A stretch of DNA of 56,378 bases from NCBI GenBank assembly GCA_003978465.1, contig QNZS01000049.1, positions 1 to 56,378 on the forward strand, given 5' to 3'. A program made the translations under genes and the position numbers. This stretch comes from Sulfurimonas sp. (GTDB lineage Bacteria > Campylobacterota > Campylobacteria > Campylobacterales > Sulfurimonadaceae). Below are positions 9,583 through 18,860 of this stretch, piece by piece. Positions within the stretch are counted from its first letter, which is position 1; each line of letters starts with the position of its first letter. The notes under the pieces were generated by a model. It did no database searches and was not told the DNA's origin. It saw only the letters and a program-made list of their open reading frames with translations.

Positions 9583-11242
9583 TAAAGCATTCTTATTTTT
9601 AATCTTAGGTTCACTAGGTCTATTAGCATCGGGCACAATAGATGGTGAGATTACGAAACAAGCTCTTAATATCCCAGCAATAATTATGTTCGTAATTTTT
9701 GTAGGTGCAACCTTAGGTATCACATACTGGGCAGCAAAACGCACAAAAAGTCCTAAAGACTTTTATACAGCAGGGGGTGGTATTACAGGACTGCAAAATG
9801 GTATGGCAATCGCTGGTGATTATATGTCAGCGGCTTCATTTTTAGGTATATCAGGCCTTGTGTATCTTAAGGGTTATGATGGACTTATCTACTCTATAGG
9901 TTTTCTAGTTGGGTGGCCTATCATACTTTTTATGATTGCAGAACCGCTTCGTAACTTAGGAAAGTACTCTTTTGCAGATGTTGCTTCATATAGACTTCGT
10001 CAAGCTCCCATAAGAATTCTTGCTGCATTTGGTTCAATTGCAACGGTTATTTTATACCTTATAGCACAGATGGTTGGAAGTGGTAAATTGATTCAACTAC
10101 TTTTTGGACTACAGTATGAAGTGGCAGTTATTTTAGTAGGTGTACTGATGATACTCTATGTAACATTTGGTGGTATGCTAGCAACTACTTGGGTACAAAT
10201 CATTAAAGCATTTTTACTACTAAGTGGTGCTACTTTTATGGCTGTGATGGTTATGAGTCATTATAATTTTAGTTTTGAAGCACTTTTCTCAGATGCAGTC
10301 GCTATAAAGGGTTCGGCTATTATGAGCCCAGGAGGGCTTATAGACGATCCCATCTCTGCGATATCTCTTGCAATAGCCCTGATGTTTGGAACAGCTGGAC
10401 TCCCTCATATTCTTATGCGTTTTTTTACTGTAAGTGATGCTAAAGAGGCTAGAAAATCAGTCTTTTATGCAACAGGTTTTATAGGCTATTTTTATATGCT
10501 TACTTTTATCATTGGATTTGGTGCTATTGTTATGGTTTATCAAAATCCTGAGTATTTAGACCTTGTAAAACAAGCGATAGATGGAGGTTCCCCAATACTT
10601 GGTGGAAATAACATGGCAGCAATTCATCTTTCACATGCTGTTGGTGGTGATTTCTTCTTAGGTTTTATCTCAGCGGTGGCATTTGCAACTATTTTAGCTG
10701 TTGTTTCAGGTCTTACTCTCGCGGGTGCTTCGGCAATCAGCCATGACCTTTATGCTTCAGTAATTAAGGGTGGTGATGCAGATCATCATAAAGAGATGAG
10801 AGTGAGTAAAATTGCTACTGTTGTTTTAGGTGTGGTTGCTATTATAATGGGAATAATGTTTGAGAAACAAAATATCGCTTTTGTTGTGGGACTTGCATTT
10901 GCCATAGCAGCTTCAGCAAATTTTCCAGTGCTTATACTCTCTATGTACTGGTCTAAGCTTACAACTAGAGGTGCCGTTATCGGTGGTTCTCTCGGGCTTG
11001 CAACTGCAGTTATTCTTGTACTCCTTGGGCCAATAGTTTGGGTAGATATACTAGGAAATACAGAGGCGATTTTTCCATATAAGTATCCAGCACTATTTTC
11101 TGTGAGCATGGCATTTATAAGTATTTATCTTATATCTAAAACAGATAACTCATCAGCTGCAAAAGAAGAAAGGGCAAAGTTTGAGGCTCAGTTTATACGT
11201 TCTCAGACAGGAATTGGGGCGGAGGGTGCATCAGAGCACTAA
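9566..11242 (+). CDS. actP: Cation/acetate symporter, sodium:solute symporter family
   Basis: Imports acetate or similar short carboxylates with a cation. 558 residues with about 13 hydrophobic helices. SSS-family features: [29 protein letters not shown] after the second helix, [28 protein letters not shown], and [16 protein letters not shown]. The start is at 9566 or the ATG at 9575 (MNNKAF); both overlap the DUF485 gene, so translation is coupled. It is followed by acs, giving an uptake-and-activation pair for acetate. Confidence 0.9.
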   Translation: MKIMNNKAFLFLILGSLGLLASGTIDGEITKQALNIPAIIMFVIFVGATLGITYWAAKRTKSPKDFYTAGGGITGLQNGMAIAGDYMSAASFLGISGLVYLKGYDGLIYSIGFLVGWPIILFMIAEPLRNLGKYSFADVASYRLRQAPIRILAAFGSIATVILYLIAQMVGSGKLIQLLFGLQYEVAVILVGVLMILYVTFGGMLATTWVQIIKAFLLLSGATFMAVMVMSHYNFSFEALFSDAVAIKGSAIMSPGGLIDDPISAISLAIALMFGTAGLPHILMRFFTVSDAKEARKSVFYATGFIGYFYMLTFIIGFGAIVMVYQNPEYLDLVKQAIDGGSPILGGNNMAAIHLSHAVGGDFFLGFISAVAFATILAVVSGLTLAGASAISHDLYASVIKGGDADHHKEMRVSKIATVVLGVVAIIMGIMFEKQNIAFVVGLAFAIAASANFPVLILSMYWSKLTTRGAVIGGSLGLATAVILVLLGPIVWVDILGNTEAIFPYKYPALFSVSMAFISIYLISKTDNSSAAKEERAKFEAQFIRSQTGIGAEGASEH

Positions 11243-11281
11243 AGAAAAGAGCTATTAAAGGAGAGATAAATTTTCCTGAGA

Positions 11282-11287
11282 TATAAT
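11282..11287 (+). promoter_or_regulatory. -10 box upstream of acs
   Basis: TATAAT ends 34 bases before the acs ATG, in the 79-base gap after actP. It suggests acs has its own promoter besides read-through. Confidence 0.5.
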
Positions 11288-11321
11288 TTTTAAAAGAATA
11301 AATAGTACAAGGTAATACAAT

Positions 11322-13289
11322 ATGTCAGAAGTAAAAAAACCAATTTTTCAACCAAATGCACAGTTTTCAGCAAATGCAAGAGTTAAAAACATGGATGAGT
11401 ATAATGCTCTTCAAAATAAAGCGATGAATGATTATGAGGGTTTTTGGGGAGATTATGCAAAAGAGAAAATTGACTGGATAGAACCATTTAAAAATGTACT
11501 TGATGAGTCTAATGCACCATTTGTTAAGTGGTTTGATGGTGGAAAGCTCAATGTCTCAGCTCAATGTATAGACCGTCATCTTGGTACTCGTAAAAATAAA
11601 GCAGCAATCATATTTGAGGGAGATAGAGGTGATACTCTAACTATCACATATCTTGACCTTTATAAACATGTAAATAAATTTGCTAACCTTTTAAAAGAAG
11701 ATTTTGGTGTTAAAAAAGGTGATAGAGTTGTTATCTATATGCCCATGATTCCAGAAGCAGCTTATGCAATGCTTGCATGTGCACGAATCGGTGCGATTCA
11801 CTCTATTGTGTTTGGCGGTTTTTCTTCTGAAGCACTAAAGGATAGAATCGAAGATGCCGAGGCTAAAGTTGTTATAACTGCTGATGGTGCATTTAGAAAA
11901 GAAAAACCATATATGCTAAAACCAGTTGTAGACAAAGCACTTGAAGGTGAAACTCCAGTACAAAAAGTTCTTGTTGTTGAGCGCAATAATGAAGAAGTGA
12001 CTTGGAAAGAAGGTCGTGATTATTCATATCGTGAGCTAATTAAAAATAAGTCGTATGAATGTGAAGCAGAAGTTATGGATAGTGAAGATCCACTTTTCTT
12101 ACTTTATACTTCAGGGTCTACGGGTAAACCAAAAGGTGTTCAGCATAACTCAGCAGGATATATTCTTTGGGCTCAAATGACTATGGAATGGGTATTTGAT
12201 GTAAAAGAAAATGATACTTTTTGGTGTACTGCTGATGTTGGTTGGATTACAGGGCATACATACATTGTATATGGCCCTTTAGCAATGGGTGCAACTACAC
12301 TCATGTTTGAAGGTGTTATAACTTACCCAGATGCTGGCCGTCCTTGGGATATGGTACAAAAACATAGAATAAACCAGTTTTACACTGCCCCTACAGCTAT
12401 CCGTGTGTTACATAAGATGGGTGAAGAAGAGCCTAAAAAGTATGACCTCTCAAGCCTGAAAGTTCTTGGAACAGTAGGTGAGCCAATAGATCCACCTGCA
12501 TGGAAATGGTACTATGAAGAAGTAGGCTCCAGTAAGTGTGCTATCGTTGATACTTATTGGCAAACTGAGACAGGTGGACATATAGTTTCACCATTACCAG
12601 GTGCGACACCTATAAAACCTGGTTGTGCGACACTCCCATTGCCGGGAATTATGGCAGAGATTTTAGATCCAGTAACTGGTAAAAAGATGGATGTTGGTGA
12701 GACAGGTTATATGTGTATAACTAAACCTTGGCCAGCACAGATTCGTGGTGTTTGGGGTGATGAAGAACGTTATAAAAAATCATACTTTGGTGATGTGAAA
12801 AAAGATGGAAAAGCTGTCTATTTTACAGGTGATGGTGCTAGATATGATGAAGATGGTTACATTACCATTACAGGTCGTACTGATGATGTTATTAATGTGT
12901 CTGGCCATAGAATGGGAACTGCAGAAGTTGAAGCAGCTCTTAAAAAAGAGCCAGAAGTTGCTGAAGTTGCTGTTGTTGGAAAACCACACGAATTAAAAGG
13001 TGAGGGAATTTTTGCATACATTGTCTTAAAAAATGGGCTTGATGAAAGCCGTTTTAAAGATGATATAGCAATGATGAAAAATCTTAATGGTATCATCAAA
13101 AAAGAGATTGGAAATATCGCTATTTGTGATGATATAGTCTTCGCTCCAGGTTTACCAAAAACTCGTTCAGGAAAAATTATGCGTCGTATTTTACGTACTA
13201 TTGCTAAGGGTGAAACAATCACCCAAGATATTTCTACACTTGAAGATCCTTCTATCGTTGCTACTTTAGAAAAAATGGTAAATGGCTAA
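11322..13289 (+). CDS. acs: Acetyl-CoA synthetase (AMP-forming)
   Basis: Activates acetate to acetyl-CoA through acetyl-AMP. At 655 residues it has the normal length. The adenylate P-loop [14 protein letters not shown] is near 265, then [10 protein letters not shown], the motif [10 protein letters not shown] near 410, and [29 protein letters not shown]. The C-terminal [10 protein letters not shown] holds the catalytic Lys that Pat/CobB-type systems acetylate in other bacteria. With actP it lets the cell scavenge acetate for biosynthesis. Confidence 0.98.
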   Translation: MSEVKKPIFQPNAQFSANARVKNMDEYNALQNKAMNDYEGFWGDYAKEKIDWIEPFKNVLDESNAPFVKWFDGGKLNVSAQCIDRHLGTRKNKAAIIFEGDRGDTLTITYLDLYKHVNKFANLLKEDFGVKKGDRVVIYMPMIPEAAYAMLACARIGAIHSIVFGGFSSEALKDRIEDAEAKVVITADGAFRKEKPYMLKPVVDKALEGETPVQKVLVVERNNEEVTWKEGRDYSYRELIKNKSYECEAEVMDSEDPLFLLYTSGSTGKPKGVQHNSAGYILWAQMTMEWVFDVKENDTFWCTADVGWITGHTYIVYGPLAMGATTLMFEGVITYPDAGRPWDMVQKHRINQFYTAPTAIRVLHKMGEEEPKKYDLSSLKVLGTVGEPIDPPAWKWYYEEVGSSKCAIVDTYWQTETGGHIVSPLPGATPIKPGCATLPLPGIMAEILDPVTGKKMDVGETGYMCITKPWPAQIRGVWGDEERYKKSYFGDVKKDGKAVYFTGDGARYDEDGYITITGRTDDVINVSGHRMGTAEVEAALKKEPEVAEVAVVGKPHELKGEGIFAYIVLKNGLDESRFKDDIAMMKNLNGIIKKEIGNIAICDDIVFAPGLPKTRSGKIMRRILRTIAKGETITQDISTLEDPSIVATLEKMVNG

Positions 13290-13377
13290 AAATTCTAATA
13301 TGTTTCTTGCGAGTATAAGTTTAGTTCTTATCCTTATGAGTTTTATTTTTCATGTGAGTTACATAAAATTGATTTAG
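13282..13377 (+). CDS. Possible 31-aa single-helix membrane peptide
   Basis: A short frame overlaps the last eight bases of acs and encodes [20 protein letters not shown]... with one hydrophobic helix (about residues 7-27) and a basic N-terminus. Ribosomes ending acs could restart here. It may be a genuine small protein, or the signal-anchor end of the broken gene just downstream. No clear Shine-Dalgarno sequence. Confidence 0.3.
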   Translation: MAKNSNMFLASISLVLILMSFIFHVSYIKLI

Positions 13378-13397
13378 ATGAGACTGGATAAACTGAA

Positions 13398-13742
13398 ATT
13401 TTGTTTTTGATGCACAAAGTATAGTCAAAGATAGTGAGACACTGTATGAAATTAGGTGGGACATATCTAATGCTACAGATGTAATGATGACTTTTTTGGT
13501 AAAGTTGAAACCTTAGGTGCAGTAACCGTAACTAAAGATAAGTACAATCCTGAACCGATTATGCTCACCGCATAAAATAAGGATGTCTCTATGTTTTAAA
13601 TAAAACTATAAATTATAAAAAGAATAGTGCAGCCCCAATAGTGATATTTTAAGAAAAAGAGAATGAGATTCAGCAGTACTATAATACAATGCCGTATAGA
13701 AACTATGGTAGACATTATCCAATAAGAAGAAGACATTATTAA
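13398..13742 (+). pseudogene. Broken gene for an Ig-like-domain protein
   Basis: Three segments read as one protein once frame changes are allowed. First NFVFDAQSIVKDSETLYEIRW...SNATDVMMTF (13398 on), then after a frameshift FGKVETLGAVTVTKDKYNPEP, a stop in LTA-NKDVS, another shift to VLNKTINYKKNSAAPIVIF, a stop, and a Tyr/Arg-rich tail (NTMPYRNYGRHYPIRRRHY) ending at TAA 13740-13742. The W(D/E)-x-xNAT...V pattern resembles small Ig-like repeats seen in Campylobacterota surface proteins. At least two shifts and two stops indicate a dead gene. Confidence 0.6.
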
Positions 13743-13748
13743 TAATGG

Positions 13749-13754
13749 TATAAT
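13749..13754 (+). promoter_or_regulatory. -10 box of pyrF
   Basis: TATAAT lies 28 bases before the pyrF ATG. No -35 box is obvious. Confidence 0.6.
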
Positions 13755-13782
13755 CACATAACTAACTTACAAAGAGACTTTT

Positions 13783-14466
13783 ATGGAATTATGTGTTGCA
13801 CTTGACTTATCTACTAAAGAAGAGAATTTAACTCTTATAGAAAAAATAAAAGACCACGATGTTTGGCTTAAAGTTGGACTTCGTACTTACATTCGTGATG
13901 GTGAAAACTTCTTAAAAGATATCAAAAAAATAAATCCTGATTTTAAAATATTTTTAGACCTTAAACTCTATGATATTCCAAATACTATGGCTGATTCTGC
14001 TGAATCTATAATGGGTTTAGGTGTAGATATGTTTAATATTCATGCTAGTGCTGGTAAGAGAGCGATGAAGACAGTAATGCAACGCCTGAGTACTTATGAG
14101 TCTCGTCCTATTGTTTTAGCTGTGACAGCTCTTACATCGTTTAGTGAAGATGAGTTTACTGCTATATATGAAAAGGATATAGCAAGTAAGGCAGACCAGT
14201 TTGCAAAAGATGCAATGGATAGTGGTCTTGATGGTGTTGTCTGTTCTGCTTATGAGTCTGCATCGATTAAAAACATAACTTCTAAAGATTTTATGACTCT
14301 AACACCAGGTATTCGCCCCTTTGGCGAAGATGCTGGTGATCAAAAGAGAGTTGCAGATGTGTCATATGCGAAAGAAGCTCTTGTAGATTTCATCGTTGTA
14401 GGACGCCCTATTTATCAGGCAGAGAACCCTTCTGATGTAGTAAAAAGAATTTTAGAGTTAATTTAA
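13783..14466 (+). CDS. pyrF: Orotidine 5'-phosphate decarboxylase
   Basis: Final step of UMP synthesis. 227 residues, normal for PyrF. ELCVALDLST opens the barrel, FLDLKLYDIPNTMA (about 60-73) holds the catalytic Lys-Asp tetrad, and TPGIRPFG near 180 and VVGRPIYQA near 206 bind phosphate. It stands alone between the broken gene and tRNA-Ser, with its own promoter. Confidence 0.97.
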   Translation: MELCVALDLSTKEENLTLIEKIKDHDVWLKVGLRTYIRDGENFLKDIKKINPDFKIFLDLKLYDIPNTMADSAESIMGLGVDMFNIHASAGKRAMKTVMQRLSTYESRPIVLAVTALTSFSEDEFTAIYEKDIASKADQFAKDAMDSGLDGVVCSAYESASIKNITSKDFMTLTPGIRPFGEDAGDQKRVADVSYAKEALVDFIVVGRPIYQAENPSDVVKRILELI

Positions 14467-14489
14467 GCTTATTATTATTAACAATTTAC

Positions 14490-14495
14490 TATAAT
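14490..14495 (+). promoter_or_regulatory. -10 box of tRNA-Ser
   Basis: TATAAT ends 14 bases before the first base of the mature tRNA. Confidence 0.55.
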
Positions 14496-14509
14496 CACCG
14501 TCTTCAAAC

Positions 14510-14599
14510 GGAGAAGTGGGAGAGTGGTTGAATCCGCGCCCCTGCTAAGGGTGTGTAGAAGCAATTCTACCGAGGGTTCGAATCCCTCCTTCTCCACCA
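14510..14599 (+). tRNA. tRNA-Ser(GCU)
   Basis: A 90-base class II tRNA. The acceptor arm GGAGAAG pairs with CTTCTCC (14589-14595), followed by an encoded ACCA end. Anticodon loop CTGCTAA flanked by CCC/GGG gives anticodon GCU (reads AGC/AGU). There is a long variable arm (GTGTAGAAGCAATTCTAC) and the T arm GAGGGTTCGAATCCCTC. The discriminator reads A. Its 3' end borders the accessory island, and tRNA 3' ends are common integrase targets. Confidence 0.97.
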
Positions 14600-14723
14600 C
14601 TTGAAGAACTGAAAAACCCTAAAATACTTACTTTAACCCCCTAAACAACGAAGTTACAAGCTACTTTACTATACATTGGTTTGTCTACTACAATTCACTA
14701 GAATATACCCATATCTACAGCTA

Positions 14724-14747
14724 AAATGTACTTTTAAATGTACTTTT
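14724..14747 (+). repeat. Two tandem copies of a 12-bp repeat
   Basis: AAATGTACTTTT occurs twice head-to-tail (14724-14735 and 14736-14747), 125 bases after the tRNA. GTAC recurs at 14757 and near 14779. The place and form fit integrase arm-type binding sites left by the element that entered the tRNA, but this is inference. Confidence 0.5.
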
Positions 14748-14778
14748 GTCATAATAGTACAAACAAAGGCAGGAGAAA

Positions 14779-14856
14779 GTACATCAGGGCATCTATATTA
14801 ACCGCTACAGCAGTATTAAAAGCACCTCCAAAATAAAGTTAAAATTTAAAGGATAA
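14779..14856 (+). pseudogene. Probable N-terminal scrap of a tyrosine integrase
   Basis: An open frame without a start codon follows AGGAG and reads VHQGIYINRYSSIKSTSK then IKLKFKG and stop. The pattern (short leader, G-I/V-Y, then strand I-KL-F-KG) resembles the arm-binding N-terminus of tRNA-targeting integrases. Only 25 codons remain and no catalytic domain is present. Together with its place 180 bases after the tRNA, I read it as the stub of a lost integrase gene. Confidence 0.35.
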
Positions 14857-14860
14857 TATA

Positions 14861-16585
14861 ATGACAAGAATAGCAGAACAAAATGCAGTAATTCAACAAT
14901 TTGAAAGTATTGTAGGTGGAAATAAAGTTCTAACTAAAGAGAGTAAAACATCTTATTATAGAAGTGGATTCCGTTCAGGTATAGGAATGGCTTTAGCCGT
15001 TGTTTTCCCAAGCACACTAGTGCAACAGTGGAAATTAATTGAAGCCTGTGTCAAAGCTAATTGTATCATTATCATGCAAGCAGCGAAAACTGGACTTACA
15101 GAAGGTTCTGCCCCTAGTGGTTCTGATTATGATAGAGATGTGGTGATTATTAGTACCCTTGCTATTAATAAAATTCATTTAATCAATGAAGGAAAACAAG
15201 CGGTTAGTTTATCTGGTGCAACCTTGCATTCACTAGAAGAAACCTTAGGTAAAATAAATCGAAGTCCTCATTCTGTTATCGGCTCTTCTCAACTAGGTGC
15301 CACAGTCATAGGTGGTATTGCCAATAACTCAGGCGGTGCCTTAGTAAAACGTGGTCCTGCCTATACAGAATTTGCTATTTATGCACAAGTAGATGAAAAC
15401 GGGGAATTACATCTTGTTAATAACCTTGGCATTGATGGACTCGGAACTACGCCTGAAGAGATATTAACGAACTTAGAAGAAGGTAATTTTGACCCTTCTA
15501 AAATTAATTATGACAAAGGTATTGCTTCTGATAATGAATACGAAAAACGTGTTCGAGATGTTACATCTGACATACCCGCTCGTTTTAATGCAGATGAGAG
15601 ACGATTATTTGAAAGTAGCGGTTGTGCAGGGAAACTAGGTGTTTTTGCCGTTAGAACAGACACCTTTGCTATACCAAAAAGAGAACAAGTCTTTTATCTA
15701 GGAACCAATAACCCTGATAAACTTACAAAACTAAGAATAGATATTTTAAGTAATTTTAAGAATCTTCCCGAGATGGGAGAATATATGCACCGCACCATTT
15801 TTAATATTACAGAAAAGTATGGAAAAGATACCTTTGTAGCCATTAGATACTTAGGAACTAAAAATATGCCTCTTTTATATAAAATAAAATCAAAGGTTGA
15901 AAACCTTTTAAAAGACATTCCATTTTTACCAAAAGATATACCCAATAAGGTTATGCAATATACAAGTCAATTATTTCCAAACCAGATACCAAAACGTTTA
16001 CTTGAAATGAGAGATAAGTATGAGCATCATCTTATTTTAAGTATGGGAGATGAGGGGATAGAAGAAGCCTTAGCCTACTTAGAAGAGAACTGGTCTGAAG
16101 ATAAAGAAGACTCTGATGGTGGATATATAGTATGTACCAAAGTGGAAGCTGAGAAAGCACTACTGCATAGATTTGCTGCTGGTGGAGCCGCTGGACGTTA
16201 CACCGTTATGCATGAAAAGAATATTACTGGTATGTTACCACTAGATATCGCCTTACGACGTAATGATACGCAATGGGTTGAAACACTACCTCAAGAAGTC
16301 CAAGACCATATAGAAATCACCTTACATTATGGGCATTTCATGTGTAATGTGTTTCATCAAAATTACATTTTCAAAAAAGGTACCGATAAGCTTAGAATGA
16401 AAGAACTCATGCTTGAATTCTTAGATAAGAAAGGGGCAAAGTATCCAGCGGAACACAATGTTGGTCACTTATATAAGGCAGAAAGCACTTTGCAAAAATT
16501 TTATGCTGAACTAGACCCAACCAATACATTCAATCCAGGAATTGGGAAATTGAGCAAGTATAAACAATCTTGTAATTGTTGCTAG
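14861..16585 (+). CDS. dld: Quinone-dependent D-lactate dehydrogenase (Dld type)
   Basis: FAD flavoenzyme that oxidises D-lactate to pyruvate and passes electrons to quinone at the inner face of the membrane. 574 residues, close to E. coli Dld. The FAD-binding half shows QAAKTGLTEGSAPSG and IGSSQLGATVIGGIANNSGGALVKRGPAYTE (about 74-170); the substrate/membrane half includes RRLFESSGCAGKLGVFAVRTDTFA, HRFAAGGAAGRY, LHYGHFMCNVFHQNY and the end LDPTNTFNPGIGKLSK. The last residues are a Cys-rich tail (QSCNCC). First gene of the island after tRNA-Ser; this Dld type is common in gamma-proteobacteria, so horizontal gain is plausible. Confidence 0.93.
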   Translation: MTRIAEQNAVIQQFESIVGGNKVLTKESKTSYYRSGFRSGIGMALAVVFPSTLVQQWKLIEACVKANCIIIMQAAKTGLTEGSAPSGSDYDRDVVIISTLAINKIHLINEGKQAVSLSGATLHSLEETLGKINRSPHSVIGSSQLGATVIGGIANNSGGALVKRGPAYTEFAIYAQVDENGELHLVNNLGIDGLGTTPEEILTNLEEGNFDPSKINYDKGIASDNEYEKRVRDVTSDIPARFNADERRLFESSGCAGKLGVFAVRTDTFAIPKREQVFYLGTNNPDKLTKLRIDILSNFKNLPEMGEYMHRTIFNITEKYGKDTFVAIRYLGTKNMPLLYKIKSKVENLLKDIPFLPKDIPNKVMQYTSQLFPNQIPKRLLEMRDKYEHHLILSMGDEGIEEALAYLEENWSEDKEDSDGGYIVCTKVEAEKALLHRFAAGGAAGRYTVMHEKNITGMLPLDIALRRNDTQWVETLPQEVQDHIEITLHYGHFMCNVFHQNYIFKKGTDKLRMKELMLEFLDKKGAKYPAEHNVGHLYKAESTLQKFYAELDPTNTFNPGIGKLSKYKQSCNCC

Positions 16586-16620
16586 TTTGGGGTGTAATTT
16601 ATCCTCTGAACTTTTTGTCG

Positions 16621-16887
16621 TCACTTAGCCCAAGTTTCTTCATTACAATTTCCTCTAGAGTGCAGAGTGCTATCAAACCATGTTTGTAAGTCTTTTCCAT
16701 ACTTATATTCTGATAACTCAGATCTTTCTATGCCTCTGCTAAGATATTCATCATAAAGACTATCAACGGGTACTGCTAAAGTTTTTTTCTCATGCTTAAG
16801 CCAATTATCTAAGAGTATAGCAAAGTCACTTTTTCTATCTTCCCAATACTTTCTTCTCAATTCAATGTGTTCTTTACTACCCATCAT
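16621..16887 (-). CDS. Hypothetical protein, 88 aa
   Basis: Not recognised. A soluble, strongly charged protein (MMGSKEHIELRRKYWEDRKS... at the start, ending NCNEETWAK), probably helical, with no signal peptide or membrane segment. Trp-rich for its size (four Trp). It lies 25 bases downstream of the 76-aa gene on the same strand, so the two may form a small leftward operon in the island. It may start at the second Met. Confidence 0.5.
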   Translation of the reverse strand: MMGSKEHIELRRKYWEDRKSDFAILLDNWLKHEKKTLAVPVDSLYDEYLSRGIERSELSEYKYGKDLQTWFDSTLHSRGNCNEETWAK

Positions 16888-16912
16888 TTACCCCAAGCTT
16901 TTCCAATTCATA

Positions 16913-17143
16913 CTAAGAGATATATTCCACTAAATCATTATCAGTAGGATAGCCTGCAACTTCATAACCATCCTCATCAAAAAAACATTTTCTGCCGGTG
17001 TTCATATTAACGCATACAAGTGGGTAGTCATCGTCTTCACGAATATCTTTGATAATAAATATATTACCCATACTACTCTTCCACCTCTGACCTACTTTGA
17101 ACTCTATAAATTCATATTCCACTGTTTTGACTCTCTCATTCAA
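16913..17143 (-). CDS. Hypothetical protein, 76 aa
   Basis: Not recognised. The sequence alternates short strands (VGQRWKS, IFIIKDIRED, PLVCVNMNTGRKCFFDEDGYEVAG), suggesting a compact beta fold like those of small DUF proteins that follow the pattern 'vGd.W...g..y.I..i......V.v.n..tg....f'. Acidic. Upstream partner of the 88-aa gene. Confidence 0.5.
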   Translation of the reverse strand: MNERVKTVEYEFIEFKVGQRWKSSMGNIFIIKDIREDDDYPLVCVNMNTGRKCFFDEDGYEVAGYPTDNDLVEYIS

Positions 17144-17254
17144 ATTTTATATCTATTATATCAAATACAATAGAAATATAGGAAATATAGGGGCAGGTGA
17201 TGAATATCCACTGAAAATACAGATATTAAAGCATAAAAAAGTAGGATACAGCTA

Positions 17255-17407
17255 TTGAAAGAGTATTTTACTGACTGTAAGACAAAAGATGAGAGAAACA
17301 AAGCGATAGTTCTCTCTGTTGGTGATGGATATACTCATCAAGAAGTAGCACAGTATTTAGATACCTCGAAATCCAATGTAACTAAAGTGATAAAAGTAGT
17401 CCAATAG
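17255..17407 (+). pseudogene. C-terminal HTH fragment of a RAYT/Y1-type transposase
   Basis: A 50-codon open stretch ending at TAG reads LLKEYFTDCKTKDERNKAIV, then DGYTHQEVAQYLDTSKSNVT, then KVIKVVQ. The K-(D/E)ERN-x-A-I...GYT-x-x-E(V/I)A-x-YL-x-x-S-x-x-x-V-x-K pattern is the helix-turn-helix tail found on REP-associated tyrosine transposases in this phylum. The catalytic HUH domain is absent and there is no start codon with RBS, so this is a remnant. Confidence 0.6.
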
Positions 17408-17434
17408 GGTGAGACCCTTATTTAAAGTCACGAA

Positions 17435-17527
17435 ATGGGATATACACATGTATTCAAATTAGGTGGGGGGGTATTAATGATGGTTGGATTGATTTGGGCT
17501 ATGGGACGGTACATTAAGTACCAATAG
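17435..17527 (+). CDS. Possible 30-aa membrane peptide read through a G7 tract
   Basis: ATG at 17435 opens a frame MGYTHVFKLGGGVLMMVGLIWAMGRYIKYQ-like (given in part: MGYTHVFKLGGG, then a hydrophobic stretch ending YIKYQ). The three Gly codons are part of a run of seven G, so length changes of the tract would switch the frame. No convincing RBS; may be chance. Confidence 0.2.
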   Translation: MGYTHVFKLGGGVLMMVGLIWAMGRYIKYQ

Positions 17528-17626
17528 CACTTTCAAATAATAAACTTCTTGTATTTCTGAGTAAGCATAGGGTTTTTAAAGGTGTCCTTAAATAAGATGC
17601 CATAAGATAAGTAATAGGACAAATAG

Positions 17627-18859
17627 ATGAATATTAATTTTTCACATTTAGATATATACAAAGAATCCCAAATTGTCCCCTATTTAGAGGGTGAGTCTGG
17701 GATAGGTAAGACATCGATTATAGAGCAGTATGCAAAAGCAAAAGAAATGGATTGTATCATTATGGGAGTGGCTTCCTTAGATCATATAGAGTTTTACGGT
17801 AGGACAGTTTCAACAGATATTGTAGCAGGCTTTAATGATCAAAAATTTACTGTATTTAAGAAGTCTATACCTAACTGGGTATCAACAATACTTCACAATG
17901 ATAAAAACAATAAAGAAACGCTTCTTTTTATAGATGAGCTCAACCGTGCGGAGCCACAAAATCTTCAAAGTTTAATGAACCTAATACTTAAAAAAGAGTT
18001 TGGATCTGATAGCATTAAATTACCAGAGTCTTTGTTTATTGTCTGTGCTGGCAATCCCATAGATGACGGTAATTACCTTGTTGAGTCACTTGATAAGGCC
18101 ATGCTAAGTCGAATGGCCATAGTAAAGGTTAAAACTACTCTTACGTCATGGAAAAAGAATTATGCTCTTTTGCATGATAAGAAAAACAATAGACAAAAGG
18201 TTCACCCCTCAATCATTAGTTACCTTGAAGATAATCGTGCTGACTTTTTGCTTGAAAGTGCCGAAGATGATATGAGTGATCCGGGAATGGATCCAAGAAG
18301 ATGGGATATGATTTCTAGACTACTGTATTCTTATGAAAAAACTGAAAAAAATGCCAATAATTTAGTAAGCCTTTTATCTACCGTATCTAGTAAAGAAGTT
18401 ACCCCTAAACTTGTCAACTATCTTAAGAGCTCTAAAGTTTTGGCATTCAGTAAAATTCAAAAGCAACTTGCAGAATTTTTGGACTTACATAAAGAAAAAG
18501 ACTTTAAGGCATATTTACTAGCTGAAAAGAATGACACTTCTCATTATGATGAACTCATACAATCAATACAATCCCAGTTGGATCGTGCTCAACCCGTAAC
18601 TCAGAGTAATATTCTTAGCTCTTGCTTTTTCGCCATAGAAGCTGAGAGTGTAAGCGATGATATATTTGCAATTATGCTTAACCTAAGTTCAGCGGAACAC
18701 ATTATGTCACTAAAAATTGGTATTGATGCGGCTGAAACTTTTATAGATAAGATAGATGAAAAATATAGCTTAGGTATCAATAAAAAAGTATCTGAGGGTT
18801 TGGTGAAACATATAAATAAAACCAATCCATATATAGCAGAACTCCTTCGAGGGCAATAA
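17627..18859 (+). CDS. MoxR-family AAA+ ATPase
   Basis: 410 residues. N-terminal AAA+ domain of the MoxR/RavA kind: Walker A GESGIGKTS at 22-30, Walker B LLFIDELNRAEP near 104-115, sensor 1 IVCAGNP near 143, Arg-finger region LDKAMLSRM near 157, and DPGMDPRRW near 222 in place of the usual SPRR sensor-2 motif. The C-terminal 170 residues are helical and not recognised. MoxR ATPases act with vWA proteins as chaperone pairs; the vWA partner is two genes on. AGGAC precedes the ATG. First gene of a tight three-gene set in the tRNA-Ser island. Confidence 0.85.
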   Translation: MNINFSHLDIYKESQIVPYLEGESGIGKTSIIEQYAKAKEMDCIIMGVASLDHIEFYGRTVSTDIVAGFNDQKFTVFKKSIPNWVSTILHNDKNNKETLLFIDELNRAEPQNLQSLMNLILKKEFGSDSIKLPESLFIVCAGNPIDDGNYLVESLDKAMLSRMAIVKVKTTLTSWKKNYALLHDKKNNRQKVHPSIISYLEDNRADFLLESAEDDMSDPGMDPRRWDMISRLLYSYEKTEKNANNLVSLLSTVSSKEVTPKLVNYLKSSKVLAFSKIQKQLAEFLDLHKEKDFKAYLLAEKNDTSHYDELIQSIQSQLDRAQPVTQSNILSSCFFAIEAESVSDDIFAIMLNLSSAEHIMSLKIGIDAAETFIDKIDEKYSLGINKKVSEGLVKHINKTNPYIAELLRGQ

Positions 18860-18860
18860 T

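Larger units (their letters stand above)
17144..17626. other. 480-bp gap with a transposase scrap and a G-tract
   Basis: Between the divergent 76-aa gene and the MoxR gene. It contains the RAYT-like fragment (17255-17407), a 30-codon frame spanning a run of seven G (17465-17471), and the short inverted repeat GGTAC-ATTAA-GTACC (17508-17522). AGGAC precedes the MoxR ATG. No other feature seen. Confidence 0.5.

Noticed and set aside
14738..14836. 32-codon frame MYFCHNSTNKGRRKYIRAS...
   Set aside because: It starts inside the 12-bp tandem repeat and reads through the integrase-like stub in another frame; looks like chance.
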